Below the pieces are notes generated by a model. It ran no database searches. It was not told the DNA's origin and was given only the letters and a program-made list of their open reading frames with translations. A stretch of DNA of 64,000 nt from Basidiobolus meristosporus CBS 931.73 (Eukaryota > Basidiobolomycota > Basidiobolomycetes > Basidiobolales > Basidiobolaceae): assembly GCA_002104905.1 (NCBI GenBank), contig MCFE01000077.1, positions 117,544 through 181,543 on the forward strand, written 5' to 3'. The translations under genes were made by a program, and so were the position numbers. This document shows, piece after piece, positions 1 to 11,254 of the stretch (positions are counted from its first letter, which is position 1; the number at the start of each line of letters is the position of its first letter).

Positions 1-1256
1 ATGGTTCATGTCAAGAGATTCCATCTCTGGACGAGAAATTCCGTGTTTTCAATTGCAAGTCCCCAGATACGTGCATGGTGGGGTATGTTGAGATCCAAAG
101 GGTCAACAAGGATTACTGTGAGGAGGCCAAAAAGATCGACTACTCACCCAGCCCTGTCCACCAGGAATACTTTGGTCGTATCGATGGACCGGATACTTTC
201 TACGTGAACTTCACCGGTGCGCAGAAACTGGCAGTGTCTGAATGGCAGTTCCGCGAGGACTGCAGTTATCGCTTTCCGTATACCTTTCACAACTCAGGGG
301 CTGTCCAGCTCAGCATCACCCATGTATACGACGGGTTCAGAGGGGTGAATGAGGTTTCCCAAGAATGGCCCGAGTATCTCGGAAATGTAGTTGTTCAGGA
401 CCATGAGGACACCATATGTCCCCAATGTCCGGCTACAAATACGAGCGGCCTCCAGTCCAATGAATCCACCTCTATTTGTGACGACGAGCGGCCTGTTCGA
501 GGGGCTTGGGTCCCTTGGCAAGATACGGCTCTTTCTACCTCGGGATACCTATGGTCTCCCCTAGGGTGCGTGTATACGCACAAGATCAAACCAATCCAGG
601 AGAGAGCGTGCCTGGCTAATCCGCGCTCTATTCTATTCACCGGAGATTCCCAAATTCGGGTCACCTATGACAACATATGGAGACGCTTCGATGGGCAATT
701 GGGTAGAATCAACACCTTGAATCGGTTCCTGGATCGCAAGAAGGTGATCAAGAACGTAACCTTGTATCATCACAAAGACGTCTTCCTGGAGGACATAGCC
801 GGCCGTACGCCGGCCGAATTGCTGACCTACGACACCATCGTGTTCAACTTCGCCCAGTGGCCGGCGTCCGGGCCCAACAATGGTGGCCATTGGACCACCG
901 AGAAATTCCTCTCAAGGTTGACGAATGTAACGGACTACCTGGCGGGAATTCGGGACTCACGCCCGAAGGGGAAGCCATTGCGCTTGATATGGCACGGAAT
1001 TCACGCCTTTTCCACCACCAATCCCTATTCCAAAAGCCGTATCGACTGGCGTACCAACCCTCGGCTGAAGAACTGGAACGTATTTGCCGAGGATATAATG
1101 AAGGGACACGGGATCCGCTCGATCAACTCTTTTCAGATCACTTATCCAATGATAGATACCAGCCCTGATAAGGCCCATTACTTCGGTACAGACGCCGAAG
1201 AGGCCATTGTAGATGAAACTCTACACAAGCTTGACTTGTGTGAACCAGTGTACTAG
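1..1256 (+). CDS. PC-esterase / TBL-like SGNH-fold protein, 5' end outside window
   Basis: The reading frame is open from base 3 to the TAG at 1254-1256, so the visible 417 residues are the C-terminal part of a longer protein and the true start lies left of the window. A GDS motif (642-650, followed by Gln-Ile-Arg) and a DxxH motif (Asp 1167-1169, His 1176-1178) near the end are the paired catalytic signatures of the PC-esterase/trichome-birefringence-like family, relatives of Cas1p-type polysaccharide O-acetyltransferases. Several N-x-S/T sequons and scattered Cys agree with a secretory-pathway lumenal domain. The acceptor substrate cannot be read from the sequence. No intron is needed in the visible part. 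Seen: motifs and open frame. Inferred: a role in glycan modification. Confidence 0.75.
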   Translation, partial: GSCQEIPSLDEKFRVFNCKSPDTCMVGYVEIQRVNKDYCEEAKKIDYSPSPVHQEYFGRIDGPDTFYVNFTGAQKLAVSEWQFREDCSYRFPYTFHNSGAVQLSITHVYDGFRGVNEVSQEWPEYLGNVVVQDHEDTICPQCPATNTSGLQSNESTSICDDERPVRGAWVPWQDTALSTSGYLWSPLGCVYTHKIKPIQERACLANPRSILFTGDSQIRVTYDNIWRRFDGQLGRINTLNRFLDRKKVIKNVTLYHHKDVFLEDIAGRTPAELLTYDTIVFNFAQWPASGPNNGGHWTTEKFLSRLTNVTDYLAGIRDSRPKGKPLRLIWHGIHAFSTTNPYSKSRIDWRTNPRLKNWNVFAEDIMKGHGIRSINSFQITYPMIDTSPDKAHYFGTDAEEAIVDETLHKLDLCEPVY

Positions 1257-2184
1257 TCCGTAAGCGTATGTTAATTCTCTCGACCACTTGATGTAATAAA
1301 TCTCACCTATTTGGGAATGTGTGACCAGGCTGGGGGCCCATGTTGGGAAGTATCCAGAAATACATTCCGCAATTACTTGTAGATAGAGTTGTGGCACTGC
1401 GCATTCGGACCCAGCGACTGTGGATCTACATATCCGCATGCTACGGACTGGATTCGATCCACAAGGATCTAGTGGGCTTATACGAGTCGACATGCAAATC
1501 TAAGCAGCACCATACAGCAAGCTCGTTCACAGCATGAAAACGCATATGCAAATCCTCTGTGTCGCTTCAAGGGGAACGCCGAAAGACACGGCTACCAAAA
1601 GGCAGTACAGGTTGGTCAGGCCAATCTGTGCGCCCCTTTCAGATGGTTAACGATTCACCCGCCGTTGTATGATCCTGTGGGAATCATTGGTGGCTGGATA
1701 TTGATGATGTCTTCATTTATATTAATAGATGAATCTGGATAGATCATTGGCAGGAAACCATGGGACTTCAGGACATCCAGGTGAGTAGGAATGCCACGGA
1801 TTCCTAGCGCCTCATTGATTCTAGGGATGTGTGAATATGTGGGTGCTGCACAAATCTGCAACTGCTATGTTTTGTCGAATCTCCCGTATCTGAGTGGATC
1901 CCGCTCCTCTCACTCATATTCGCCCAGGCCGATTTCTTCTTGCTTGACTTTCCCCCTTCCCAACTTGGCTCTTAGCCCACACCTTCATTGCTGCCCCTCT
2001 TAGAGCCCTCTGCTTCTCCCACCACCCCCACCCCTACCTGCCGGCTTGGAATTCGGTTGATACTCTCGCCCAGGCCTTATCTATCTACCCAGTGAACAGC
2101 CCTCAACCAAGCGTGAAGAAACTCCCACCCGACAAGACCGTTCCCTAAGCCCTTACCAGTCGACCAGTAGTCTCTTACTTCATC
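1257..2184 (+). other. Intergenic, no gene seen
   Basis: Short ORFs here have no recognisable domain and lie in sequence of mixed composition. The last 250 bases are C/T-rich, as expected of the 5' flank and leader of the downstream F-box gene. Confidence 0.6.
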
Positions 2185-3691
2185 ATGACCAAACCAGACT
2201 TGTTCGAAAGACGAGCATCACTGAGCGTGGCCGCGAAGCAGACGACGAAGGACGATTTTGAGGTACCTTTGTTGAATATTTTACCCCTCCTCACCCCCGC
2301 ACTTACGGGAGAATCCAATTCCGTTGGGCTGGAGGTGGAAGAGAGACCTTCGCAGAGGCTAATCCTATGTGTATTTTAGCTTGACAAAAACTCGACTGGC
2401 GAGTCTTCCTCACAGGCCGGCCCCGCGAAGCACATTATCCCAACTCCTCCCTCCTCACCTCTCGTTTTGACAACCCCCAGGGGTGGGGCTTCCTCTGTAC
2501 TGAGTCTCCAACAACAACAACAACACCAGCAGCAGCAGCAACCTTATGTTTCCTCCGCACCAATCTCTCGTGCGCTTGAAGCTCCTCACAAGCCCTGCGA
2601 CTTGGTGAGTTCAAAGTGCAGTACTTTTTCACCCACTGTTAATCCAACCACCGACCTAGAGGCATCAGTCGGTACCTTGAAAACGGCCAAACACCAGCAT
2701 TTCGCCCCCGAGCTCCTCTATAAGATCTTCTCCTATCTATCCTTCACCCAATCCACCCTGGGCACGTGCGCACTCGTGTGCAAGCAGTGGAACACCATTG
2801 CGTGCACCATACTCTGGCGACGACCCATCTTCACCTCCCTCCAATCGGTTGAGAAATTCATCTCCGCTCTAAATATAGACCTCACACTACAACCAGAACT
2901 CTCCTCGTTCCCTCCACCCTGCCCAGCCCCTCCTCCTCACCGGCTCCTCGGCGGCCACATCAACCAATGCTGGTGGGGGTGAGGTCGAAGTTGGGTCTTT
3001 CAAATCCAACGACCAGCATGGGGATGGGAGCGGGAATCACTCGAACTTTGTGGCACAGAGATATGCCTCCCTCGTCCGAATCATCGATTTCACTTTGCTG
3101 GACGAGATCCATCGAAACAGCACCGTACTATCACAGCACATAGTTCGACTGATCCCCTTGGTGCAGCCAAGCCTTCAGTGCCTTGACCTAGGGTTCAACA
3201 AGGGGGTGAAGAACTTCGACTTACAGCGGCTCTCGCCGTGGCTCTCGAACCTGACCTCCCTGAACCTCGCTGGAGGCAGCCGCACCGACATAGTGCTCAC
3301 TAAGCTGAGCAAACACTGCCCGAACTTGACCCGGCTTTCAGTCAGCTGGAACTCCCAGCTCACGGACTTTGGGTTCGTCGAGATGGCAAGACATTGTCGT
3401 AAGCTTCGGGCCCTTGACGTGACGAACTGCGCCCAAATCACCGACACCGGGGTAATGGCGCTGGCGGTGTACTGTACACAGCTACGAGTGCTGAGCGTCT
3501 CTTACTGCCAGTGTGTCGGGGAGGTGGCGATCTGGGAGCTGGTGCGAAGCTGCAAGGAGTTGAAGCTCATCAACGCCCTGGGATGCATCAACTTGTCGAG
3601 AAGGTTCCCGGACGAGTTGAAGCTGAAGTACCCGGAGCTTCTGATCAACGTCCCGGGGGTGCTTCCTTTTTACTATCCAGAGATCGCCTAG
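2185..3691 (+). CDS. F-box / leucine-rich-repeat protein (one unresolved frame junction)
   Basis: Exon 1 is 2185-2262 (26 codons) and a GT-AG intron spans 2263-2379. Exon 2 has a Gln-rich stretch (about 2508-2542) and an F-box (about 2700-2830: APELLYKIFSYL, then ALVCKQWN). The LRR part (about 3050-3660) is in another frame, with repeats of the type LTRLSVSWNSQLTDFGF, RALDVTNCAQITDTGV and RVLSVSYCQCVGEVAI, as in AMN1/Pof2/FBXL-type substrate receptors of SCF ubiquitin ligases. The switch from frame 1 to frame 2 must fall at about 2890-2980, in a C-rich tract followed by GGGGG. No GT-AG intron there restores phase, so this is either an indel in a homopolymer or a real frameshift mutation. Stop is TAG at 3689-3691. 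The substrate is unknown. Confidence 0.7.
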
Positions 3692-5212
3692 ACTTTCCCC
3701 ACCCACAACCGTATCTCTCACCGCCCTAACCACCAACCCTCATACTCCCCCTCAACCCCACGCTCCACTTTGAAGCCCTTAGTTTATGTTAATTTCCCTC
3801 GAGAATCTCCCTCACGAATCCGATCATATCAGTGAACGAAGTGAGGTCTATATATAACACTACCCTGTGTATCAACCTACAGGGACATTTTGTTGATTTA
3901 AGCAAGCGAATGAGCCGCTACTCTAACCAAGTTAGTACACCCCCACACTCTCTACCCATTCGCCCACTTCCAACGCCCTCCATCCGTGACGTGGTCGCGT
4001 TCCTTTGTAATTTCCATGGAAGGAAATCCGGGAAATCAGCAGTCACCTAGCTATATTCACCTCCCTCCAGATCGAATCCCCCCTAATCCCCCACCACCAT
4101 CACCGCCCCTACCCATCCCCATCCTCATTGAACTATCGATAAAATTCAGCCAACTCCCGGAACCCCCATTGAACCCCGTTCATCTTCACCCACATCGATC
4201 AGCACACCTCTTTGATCTCAAGGTTGGTGTGGATGTAGATGTGTAGAGGTGTTCATGGCGGCGTAGACCTCGATGGAATGATCTAGATTCCCTGCTCAGT
4301 GCCTGTGCTACATAAAATCCCCCTCCCCAGCATGCAGGGTAACATTTCGAGGTTACGACCATAGTACTTGGATCACTCACAATATATCGTGTACTTGGGT
4401 ACGTTCTCGAACCCGAACTGAACCATCCCGCTGCCTCCAGGAGACGCCACCCCTTGCTGCCTATGTCGCACGAGGAGGCACTCTGAGGTGTGGATGACCA
4501 GAGCTGACGAGCGAAATCGATGGGGTGTACAGTACAAATGAAGTAACAATGATGTTTGGGGCGGGGGTCGGAGTGGGAATGGGAGCGGGACAAGGAGCAG
4601 GATGAAGATCAACATGAAGGTAAGGCGAGGTAAATTGGTGCCAGTAAATGTAAACGTCAGAGAATCAAGAAATTGGCCGAATGTTTTAGACGAAACCAAC
4701 ATTTTTTTTTCTTATTTCCTTTTTCAGTTTTTTTCATGGAATTTTTTTTCCAGCTTGGTCAACTAGTGATTCGAACGAAGAAAAAGTTCTCGTAAAGGAG
4801 AGAAGAGGAGAGAGGGGTAGGGGTAGAGGATATTTAGGGTACACAGTGATATGGGTTATCATCTAGAACCAAACATGAGCGACATCCGAAATGTTCCTTA
4901 TGTCTTTTACAGGTTTTTTTGGGGTTTTCTGTTCTAACTAATAGCTAAAGAAGTGGATCGTTGGAAAATCTTGGAAAATTTCGAGCTCGGCAAGAAAAAA
5001 AATGAATCGGCCTGTGGTTGGGGGAGGTGGGGACGGGTGGCGGGAGTAGCTGGAATTCACCAGATACTCTCCGGCCCCCACTCCTCCTCAAAAGTGGATC
5101 GGCAAAATGTAAGCATATGGATGAACCCGTGGATTGCCCATCAGGTTCCTACAAAGTCAGTTTCAGAACGAGAGATTCCCTGAGTCCCGGGGCCCGCTTG
5201 GCGGGGAGCTAT
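3692..5212 (+). other. Intergenic, 1.5 kb, no gene seen
   Basis: The stretch lies between the end of the F-box gene and the 3' end of the minus-strand cyclin gene. It contains C-rich and poly-T tracts (about 4703-4755, 4913-4920). The longest minus-strand ORFs (4186-4702) are low complexity and show no domain. Confidence 0.55.
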
Positions 5213-6202
5213 TTACAAAAGATATGACTGCAACGGCTGATGACGAGTGAAACTCTCATTAGAACGATTTCTCTTATAAGAATGTTTACTGCAAGCGACG
5301 AGGTCGTTGCTCAACGTGAGTTGGCAACCACAGGGGGCTCGAGTAGGCTGTGCATCCCAGGCTTGTGCTTGGGCGGCATTGCTTAAGCTTTGTTGGAGTG
5401 TGCTTAACCATTGATTGTACTCATCAGCGCTAATGAACAGGTCGTAACGCAAAGCGGTCAGGAATTCCACCTCCACAAAATTCAACACATGAAGAGGAAA
5501 CCCTGCGGTCTCGGACCAGGTTTGGTTGGTGTAAACCAGGTCGTCGTGAAACTTGGCAGCGGTTATCAAGGCGACGGTAAACAACAAGAACTCATGGCCG
5601 GGCTCGGGCTTCGCCATGGGGTTGTTTACCCTGTATTTATGGAGATACTTCACACTCAGAAGAATGGACGCCGAGCTGATGTACAGCTTACGCATAAGCT
5701 CCTTGGCGTAATTTCTGAAGGCAGGGCTCGCGGAGTGAGAGCCCCATGTAGTGCTTCCATGAACAATATTGTAAACCACATCGGCAATTAAGCCAGTGAT
5801 ATCAGGGTGGTCTTCCAAGCTCGGTGCGGTGAACCCGTTAGCGGAGTGCATCGTGGGCACCGGCTGTTGGACCATACCAGTGGACTGCAACGCAGGCTGT
5901 TGGTATTGAGAACTTGAGTGATGATAGCAAGGGAAATAACCTAAATTTGAACGATTCGAGTTACCATTAGAAGTGGTGTTGGGTCCAGACCAAATATAGT
6001 GGGATTCCAAGCTGTTCATAAACGATAGCAATTCAAGTATGAGGTTATTCAAATGGTTCCCTTGTCTATCTAACGACTCTTCGTATGTAAAGAAAGGGGT
6101 GGGGAAGGCGGTGATCACCAGAAAAGCAGAAGCAAGTTCAGTGCGATAACGATTCATCAGGGAACGACCCAGCCTTATATAGGCCGCACTTCCTGTCATC
6201 AA
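5213..6202 (-). CDS. Pho80/PCL-family cyclin
   Basis: A single-exon ORF of 329 aa. The C-terminal half holds the PHO80-type cyclin box: helices around KELMRKLYISSASILLSVKYL, then FLLFTVALITAAKFHDDLVY and FVEVEFLTALRYDLFISADEYNQWL, the usual Pho80 pattern of an EFL..L.YDLf...EY.qW ending. Such cyclins bind Pho85/Cdk5-like kinases and act in G1 and morphogenesis (PCL1/2/9) or nutrient signalling (Pho80). The N-terminal 110 residues are Asn/Ser/Gln-rich. The initiator is uncertain. A TATATAAGG sequence lies inside the first codons (about 6172-6180 on the minus strand), so a downstream Met (6157) is possible. I cannot choose between PCL subtypes. Confidence 0.8.
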   Translation of the reverse strand: MMTGSAAYIRLGRSLMNRYRTELASAFLVITAFPTPFFTYEESLDRQGNHLNNLILELLSFMNSLESHYIWSGPNTTSNGNSNRSNLGYFPCYHHSSSQYQQPALQSTGMVQQPVPTMHSANGFTAPSLEDHPDITGLIADVVYNIVHGSTTWGSHSASPAFRNYAKELMRKLYISSASILLSVKYLHKYRVNNPMAKPEPGHEFLLFTVALITAAKFHDDLVYTNQTWSETAGFPLHVLNFVEVEFLTALRYDLFISADEYNQWLSTLQQSLSNAAQAQAWDAQPTRAPCGCQLTLSNDLVACSKHSYKRNRSNESFTRHQPLQSYLL

Positions 6203-7675
6203 TTAACCACTCAAACACATGAAAATGGAAAATGGAAAAATAAGTCAGTTTCAAATCAAATTTATACATGCTGAATAACAGCAGCTGGGATTTATTGGGG
6301 GTGGGCCAATGGTTACATGGGAATGGATCATGGCTCCTAGGCAGAATCTATCATTGATGGCTGTTGATTCGCGGTTTGAAGATAGTGGCCAACTGCGGTC
6401 ATCAGTCATCTGACGAAAGCCCTTATTGATGAGAAGTTGTAGAATAATAAGCATTCATGCAGCCGACCAAGCACTTGTCCAACTCATCTAGTGCCGCGGG
6501 TGTTGGTACCAGAAGACGGCTTATGATGTAGTGTAATTAACATCAAATTTGACGTGCGGCTCGACCATCGCAGTGATTCGTCAGACCTTTGTTTTGCTGA
6601 GTGCCCTAGTTAGAGCGGCATTCAGCTCTCCCCGATGATTGGCTGCACCCATCGTGAATCAACCAACCCATGCCTATCGACCCGGCCTGGAATGCCAATT
6701 GGACGCTGGGGTGGTTTGCGGCCGGAGTTGTCAGTGACTAGGTGCAGCAGCGCTCCCTTAGTAATTAGCGATAATGACTGTTCAATGAATGCGCGATTGC
6801 GGGTAGGGCTTTGGGCGAGGCTGCCGGAGTCTCAATCTCCCGGACTACGCCCCAATCTTTCTAGAAGATCCAATGCCGAAATTGACGCATGCATCCCACA
6901 CATACCTCCAATGCAAGGAAAACACTCTTCACCATCTGTGGTGCTGCGTTATTTGATACGACCCGACTCCTATATTCCCCTTAACACCCAGCAATTCGGT
7001 AGTCGATAATCACATGAATATGCTCTAAGCCACACATTGATGCCATTGATTGGTTCATATCTCCGTGTAGGTGGCCTGACCAGTGTATATTCGCCAAGGT
7101 GGGTGGATATGCTGGCTGGCCTCTGCTACGGCGTTCTTAAAGCTGGCTATTGAGGCGAGGTATTCGCAGTGTGAGTATATTATCTAGTGTTGGCGTTCTC
7201 GTGGCATCCAACTGGGCTCATTCATATCTGAGAATGCGGTGATCTGAAATGAGATGGTTGTGCCACTGACAACAGGTTTGGATGTCTGGAATTGTGCCCT
7301 GTGTGCAGCCGGCGAGGTGTCGTGAAGGAAACCAAGTTGGGTGGCAGCCTGGTGTGTAGCGGGTTCATAGAGGAGTCATGAAGCGGGTATGTGCATTGGA
7401 GTCTCGTGATTCCAATGACGACACATCATAAATACCTATGGAATTATTCAGTCTTATTTAAGTATGCTCGGTTTAGATATTTTACCAAAAAGGGGAGATA
7501 ATGGCAATGGAGTGTATGAATTCAAATGAAGTTTAGCTATAGGGCTTAATCCATTTTCATCCTAACCCATAGCTTTGCCCGTTCCCCCGACTTCACTCCA
7601 TGTCCCACAGCCAAGTCAGCACCAACAACAGTACCCCTTCTATGCAGACGAGCCATCTGAGTCAGGAGAAGCACA
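6203..7675 (+). other. Intergenic, divergent promoter region
   Basis: A 1.47-kb gap between the divergently transcribed cyclin (-) and PAM2-protein (+) genes. I see no convincing ORF and no RNA gene. Regulatory sequence for both genes presumably lies here. Confidence 0.5.
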
Positions 7676-9353
7676 ATGGGAGAACACATGCCGCCAAAGC
7701 GAAGGAAACTAAGTCTGGCCGATAAAGAGAGTCAAGGTGAACGCAAAGCAGACAGTCGTTCTTCAACCCCAGTCTCCCGGGACAACTCCTTCCAAAAACA
7801 TAAATCCCACCAGAGCGGGAAATCTGGGAATTCGTTTTCTGGCGACTCTCGCAAGAAAGGGAAAAAGCAACGGGCCCTAGTCGAGGTGGATTTTGTGAGC
7901 AAGCCCGAAAGTTACAAGAAGGTGAAGTCATCCCGGGACTTGTCCCCCCAAAACGGCCTCAACACAGCTGGTAACGAGTCTAATCCCAGCACTTCTATGG
8001 ATGTGAAAATTTCAGCTTGGCACGCACTTGGTCCTATTGAAGGAGGAAGAAACGGCTCTTTGGGCTCTGGTCAGCTCCACAGAAAAGGAAAAAACTACAA
8101 ACCGGTGAGTGAGAGGCGAGCGACTGCGCAGAAGGAGAATCGCAACGCTTCTAGGAAAAAAAACACTCCTACTCGTCCAACTTCTATGAACCCTTTAGCA
8201 CCTGAGTTCGTTTGGCGAGATGAGCCGAATAGAGCATCAGGTAAACAGACTGTTGTACCCAACGAGCACAGTTTCTCCAACAAGCTTGAGAAGCGTATTG
8301 CTGAAGAAACCAAGGGGCTCGCAGAGTCCAACGACAGCCATCACCAAAAGCAAGGATGACCCATCTTTAGGCACGACCGCTACCAGTAAACTTAGAGTTG
8401 ACTGTCCAGAATTCAAACCCTCCCTGAACTTTAATTTCTCCAAGCTTAATCTAAACCCTAAGAAGGATATTTCTGCCGCTTTGAAGTCCGACACATCATC
8501 TAATGAAAAGGAAGATGGGAAGAGGAGTAGAAGTGATACAGATTCCTCTCTACATGACCTACCGCATGCCTCCGGCGCTACGTCCGCCTCTATCACCACT
8601 CACTCCAGCACGGTAACGACGCCAAACCTCACCGGATCCAACATATCGTCTCGTTGGAATCTGAACGCCCCGACTTTTGTCCCAAGAAGCACGTTTTCGT
8701 TTACGCCAGCTACCCCACCTACAATGGAAATCAAAATCCCAGCTAGCACCGCAACCACCTTCTCCAATGACAAAAGCCTCAACTACCAGAGCCAAGAGAC
8801 ATTCCACTATCCCTTGAACAGCAACTATCCTTACGACACCGGCCTCAATGGACAATACTACGAGCCGTCCGAGTTTACTTACAAGGGGCTGAACGGGCTG
8901 GAGTATCCCAGCAATGAGATGTCTCAGGAGATCGAGTTCATTTACGACCGAGGCTTCGGGGACGAGGCGGTCTATCCCACCCCTGAAGAAGAATACGGAT
9001 ATCCGACAAGTAAGAATGGCTTTGACTACAATCCTCAACACAAACAGAGTCACCAGTCGGCCACAGGGGTTGCATCGCAGCACAACGACAACGGGATCAA
9101 GCCTAGTTCGCAAACGAATGGCCTGCTAGTACACAACAAGAATGAAGCTCAGCAGCTCCCGCCGCTGCTGATAGGGATCGAGTTGAAGGATGGCTCTGTT
9201 CGCACCATTGAGATCCATCCAAACGATGATCTGGAGAACAAAGCCCGCCAGTTCTGTGCGGTGTGGGAGATCCCAGGCAAGAAGATTGTGCAGAGACTGG
9301 CCATTAGACTGGCCCAGGAACGGAAAATCCATGCGTTGACCAGCCCTCAATAA
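7676..9353 (+). CDS. Protein with two PAM2 (poly(A)-binding-protein interaction) motifs
   Basis: Two overlapping frames join through a GT-AG intron at 8241-8337 (CAG/GTAAAC donor, GACAG acceptor, phase 1), giving 526 aa. The N-terminus is basic and NLS-like (PPKRRKLS). A first PAM2-like motif, MNPLAPEFVW, is at 8186-8215; a second, better one, NLNAPTFVP, is at 8655-8684. PAM2 peptides bind the MLLE domain of cytoplasmic poly(A)-binding protein, as in Paip1/2, ataxin-2 and eRF3. The rest is Ser/Thr/Asn-rich and probably disordered. The last 70 residues (PPLLIGIELKDGSVRTIEIH, then a helix-like tail) look like a small folded module I do not recognise. The intron sequence reads open in the first frame, so an indel or a retained-intron isoform is an alternative. 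Inferred role: mRNA turnover or translation control. Confidence 0.65.
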
Positions 9354-9525
9354 ACTGCCGGCTGATTAGTGGACATATTGCTGATGTATAGTGATGTTTA
9401 TTCAAAACCCAACTGTAACTACCATCCCGCCTTTGGTTGGCATCCAAGTGGGAGCCCGATTCCAATCATATTATCAATGTTTTATTGTTACAAGCGAATT
9501 AAAAACAACTACATAATTTAAGTGA

Positions 9526-10782
9526 TTATTTCATCGACTCGGCCAAGTGTCTGCTAATGATCAAGCGTTGGATTTGGGATGTACCTTCGTAGATCTGGAA
9601 GATCTTGGCGTCACGCATCAGCTTTTCAACTGGGTATTCGGTGTTGAACCCGTTGCCGCCAAAGATTTGCACCGCATCAGCGGCACACTTATTGGCTACC
9701 TCGGACGCGTAGGCCTTTGCGATACTTGCGTAATAGGTGTTACGTTGACCTTGATCGCGCAACCAACCTGCTCTCCAGACCATCATACGTGAAGACTCGA
9801 CGCCCATGGCCATGTCTGCAAGCATGAAGGCAACTGCCTGATGCTGAATGATGGGGCGGCCCATTGTCTTGCGTTCTGTGGAGTATCTCAAGGCTTCATC
9901 CAAAGCACGGCGAGCCAAACCAACGGCACCAGCAGCAACCAGGGGGCGTGTAATATCGAACGCACCCATGGCAATCTGGAAGCCCTTACCGACTGCGCCC
10001 AAACGGTTCTCATCGGACACCTCAACATCCTCGAAGGTGATGCCACGGGTGTCACTGGCTCTCTGACCCATGTTGATCTCCTTACGGCCAACTGTGATTC
10101 CAGGGGAGTCGGCATCAACAATGAATCCAGTGAATGCGCCACCGGCCTTGGCATTGGAGTCCGTCTTGGCCAATACGAAGTACCAGTTGGCCTTTCCACC
10201 GTTTGTGATCCACATCTTCTGGCCATTCAGAATCCACTTGTCTCCCTTCTTTTCGGCCTTGGTTTGGATGCTTGCGACGTCGGATCCGGCCACCGGCTCA
10301 GTAACACAGTAAGCAGCCATCAAGGGCTCTTCAGCCATTCTGCCAAGATACTTTTTCTTTTGCTCGTGGTTGGCAGCAATGATAACTGGGGCTTCGGCTA
10401 GTCCATTTGCTTCCATTGCGGTTTGGATGCCAGTACACCCGTAAGCCAACTCTTCGCTTACAATAGCACTATCCAATACCCCTAGACCCATACCGCCATA
10501 CTCCTGAGGGATATGCAGGTTCACCAAGCCAAGCTCCCAAGCTTTCTTAATGATCTCAGTTGGGTACTCACCAGTTTGATCATGATACGCGGCCTTGGGG
10601 ATGATTTCATCTGCTGTGAACTTGCGGGCCAGCTCTTGAATGGATTGCTGATCCTCAGTAAGTCCGAAGGCAGGACCACCGACTGTGGTCTCTGAGGCTA
10701 AGCTACGACGTGCGACAGTTGGGAGCAAGCGGGATTGACGGGCCAGTGTCTTCAATGGATTCGCAATAGATTTCACAATCAT
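9526..10782 (-). CDS. ACADM: Medium-chain acyl-CoA dehydrogenase, mitochondrial
   Basis: An intronless ORF of 418 aa, the usual family length. The first 30 residues are rich in Arg/Ser with no acid ([18 protein letters not shown]), typical of a mitochondrial presequence. The N-terminal helical domain starts at [17 protein letters not shown]. The FAD/substrate signature [14 protein letters not shown] and WITNGG follow. The C-terminal motif [13 protein letters not shown] carries the catalytic Glu that abstracts the alpha proton in MCAD. The enzyme performs the first step of mitochondrial beta-oxidation with electron transfer to ETF. A TATAAAAC element lies about 75 bp upstream on the minus strand (about 10853-10862). 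Its 3' end converges with the PAM2 gene over 172 bp. MCAD rather than another ACAD is inferred from the motif set. Confidence 0.92.
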   Translation of the reverse strand: MIVKSIANPLKTLARQSRLLPTVARRSLASETTVGGPAFGLTEDQQSIQELARKFTADEIIPKAAYHDQTGEYPTEIIKKAWELGLVNLHIPQEYGGMGLGVLDSAIVSEELAYGCTGIQTAMEANGLAEAPVIIAANHEQKKKYLGRMAEEPLMAAYCVTEPVAGSDVASIQTKAEKKGDKWILNGQKMWITNGGKANWYFVLAKTDSNAKAGGAFTGFIVDADSPGITVGRKEINMGQRASDTRGITFEDVEVSDENRLGAVGKGFQIAMGAFDITRPLVAAGAVGLARRALDEALRYSTERKTMGRPIIQHQAVAFMLADMAMGVESSRMMVWRAGWLRDQGQRNTYYASIAKAYASEVANKCAADAVQIFGGNGFNTEYPVEKLMRDAKIFQIYEGTSQIQRLIISRHLAESMK

Positions 10783-11254
10783 GATGTAGGTAGGGCGTAG
10801 TGAACAACAACGGACAGTCTATTGTGATTGAAGGCTGAGCAATGGATCAAATAGTTTTATACCATTGATGGGTCAGGAGAGTCAGGAGGGTGGGACTGAA
10901 AGCCGAGATTGTAGTGGAAACGGAGAATGGAATCACGTGTGAGGTGACTCATGAGTAGCACTCTGCTAATGTGAAGAAATGAAGTTATGCAACGTGTATC
11001 ACATTCAAATTCTGGCTTACAAACGCCACGTGAAAATGTGATCATTGCAGGATTATCAAACAGTAGGGGCCCCACATGACAAGAAACCGTCTCACTTGCA
11101 AACCGTAATCAACTTGGCTACTCCTTTTACGTTGATGCGCTCATAAAATTAAATAGGCTCCCAGAGATAACGTTTGATTTATGAAAGATTTCGGTTGTTT
11201 GTTTATTTAAACGATGGCAGGGGATTTGAACACCCACCAACACTGCCACAAGCA

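Noticed and set aside
2975-3016. 38-bp intron (GTGAGG...CCAG) to join the F-box and LRR frames
   Set aside because: Too short compared with other introns here, and the phase does not match the LRR frame.
4186-4702. Two overlapping minus-strand ORFs (135 and 109 codons)
   Set aside because: Low-complexity Ser/Pro/Leu/Phe translations, no domain, in an intergenic C/T-rich stretch.
8559-9113. 184-codon antisense ORF
   Set aside because: Opposite strand of the second PAM2-protein exon; composition is a mirror of Ser/Asn-rich coding.
9841-10401. 186-codon plus-strand ORF
   Set aside because: Antisense to the acyl-CoA dehydrogenase, whose motifs are unambiguous.
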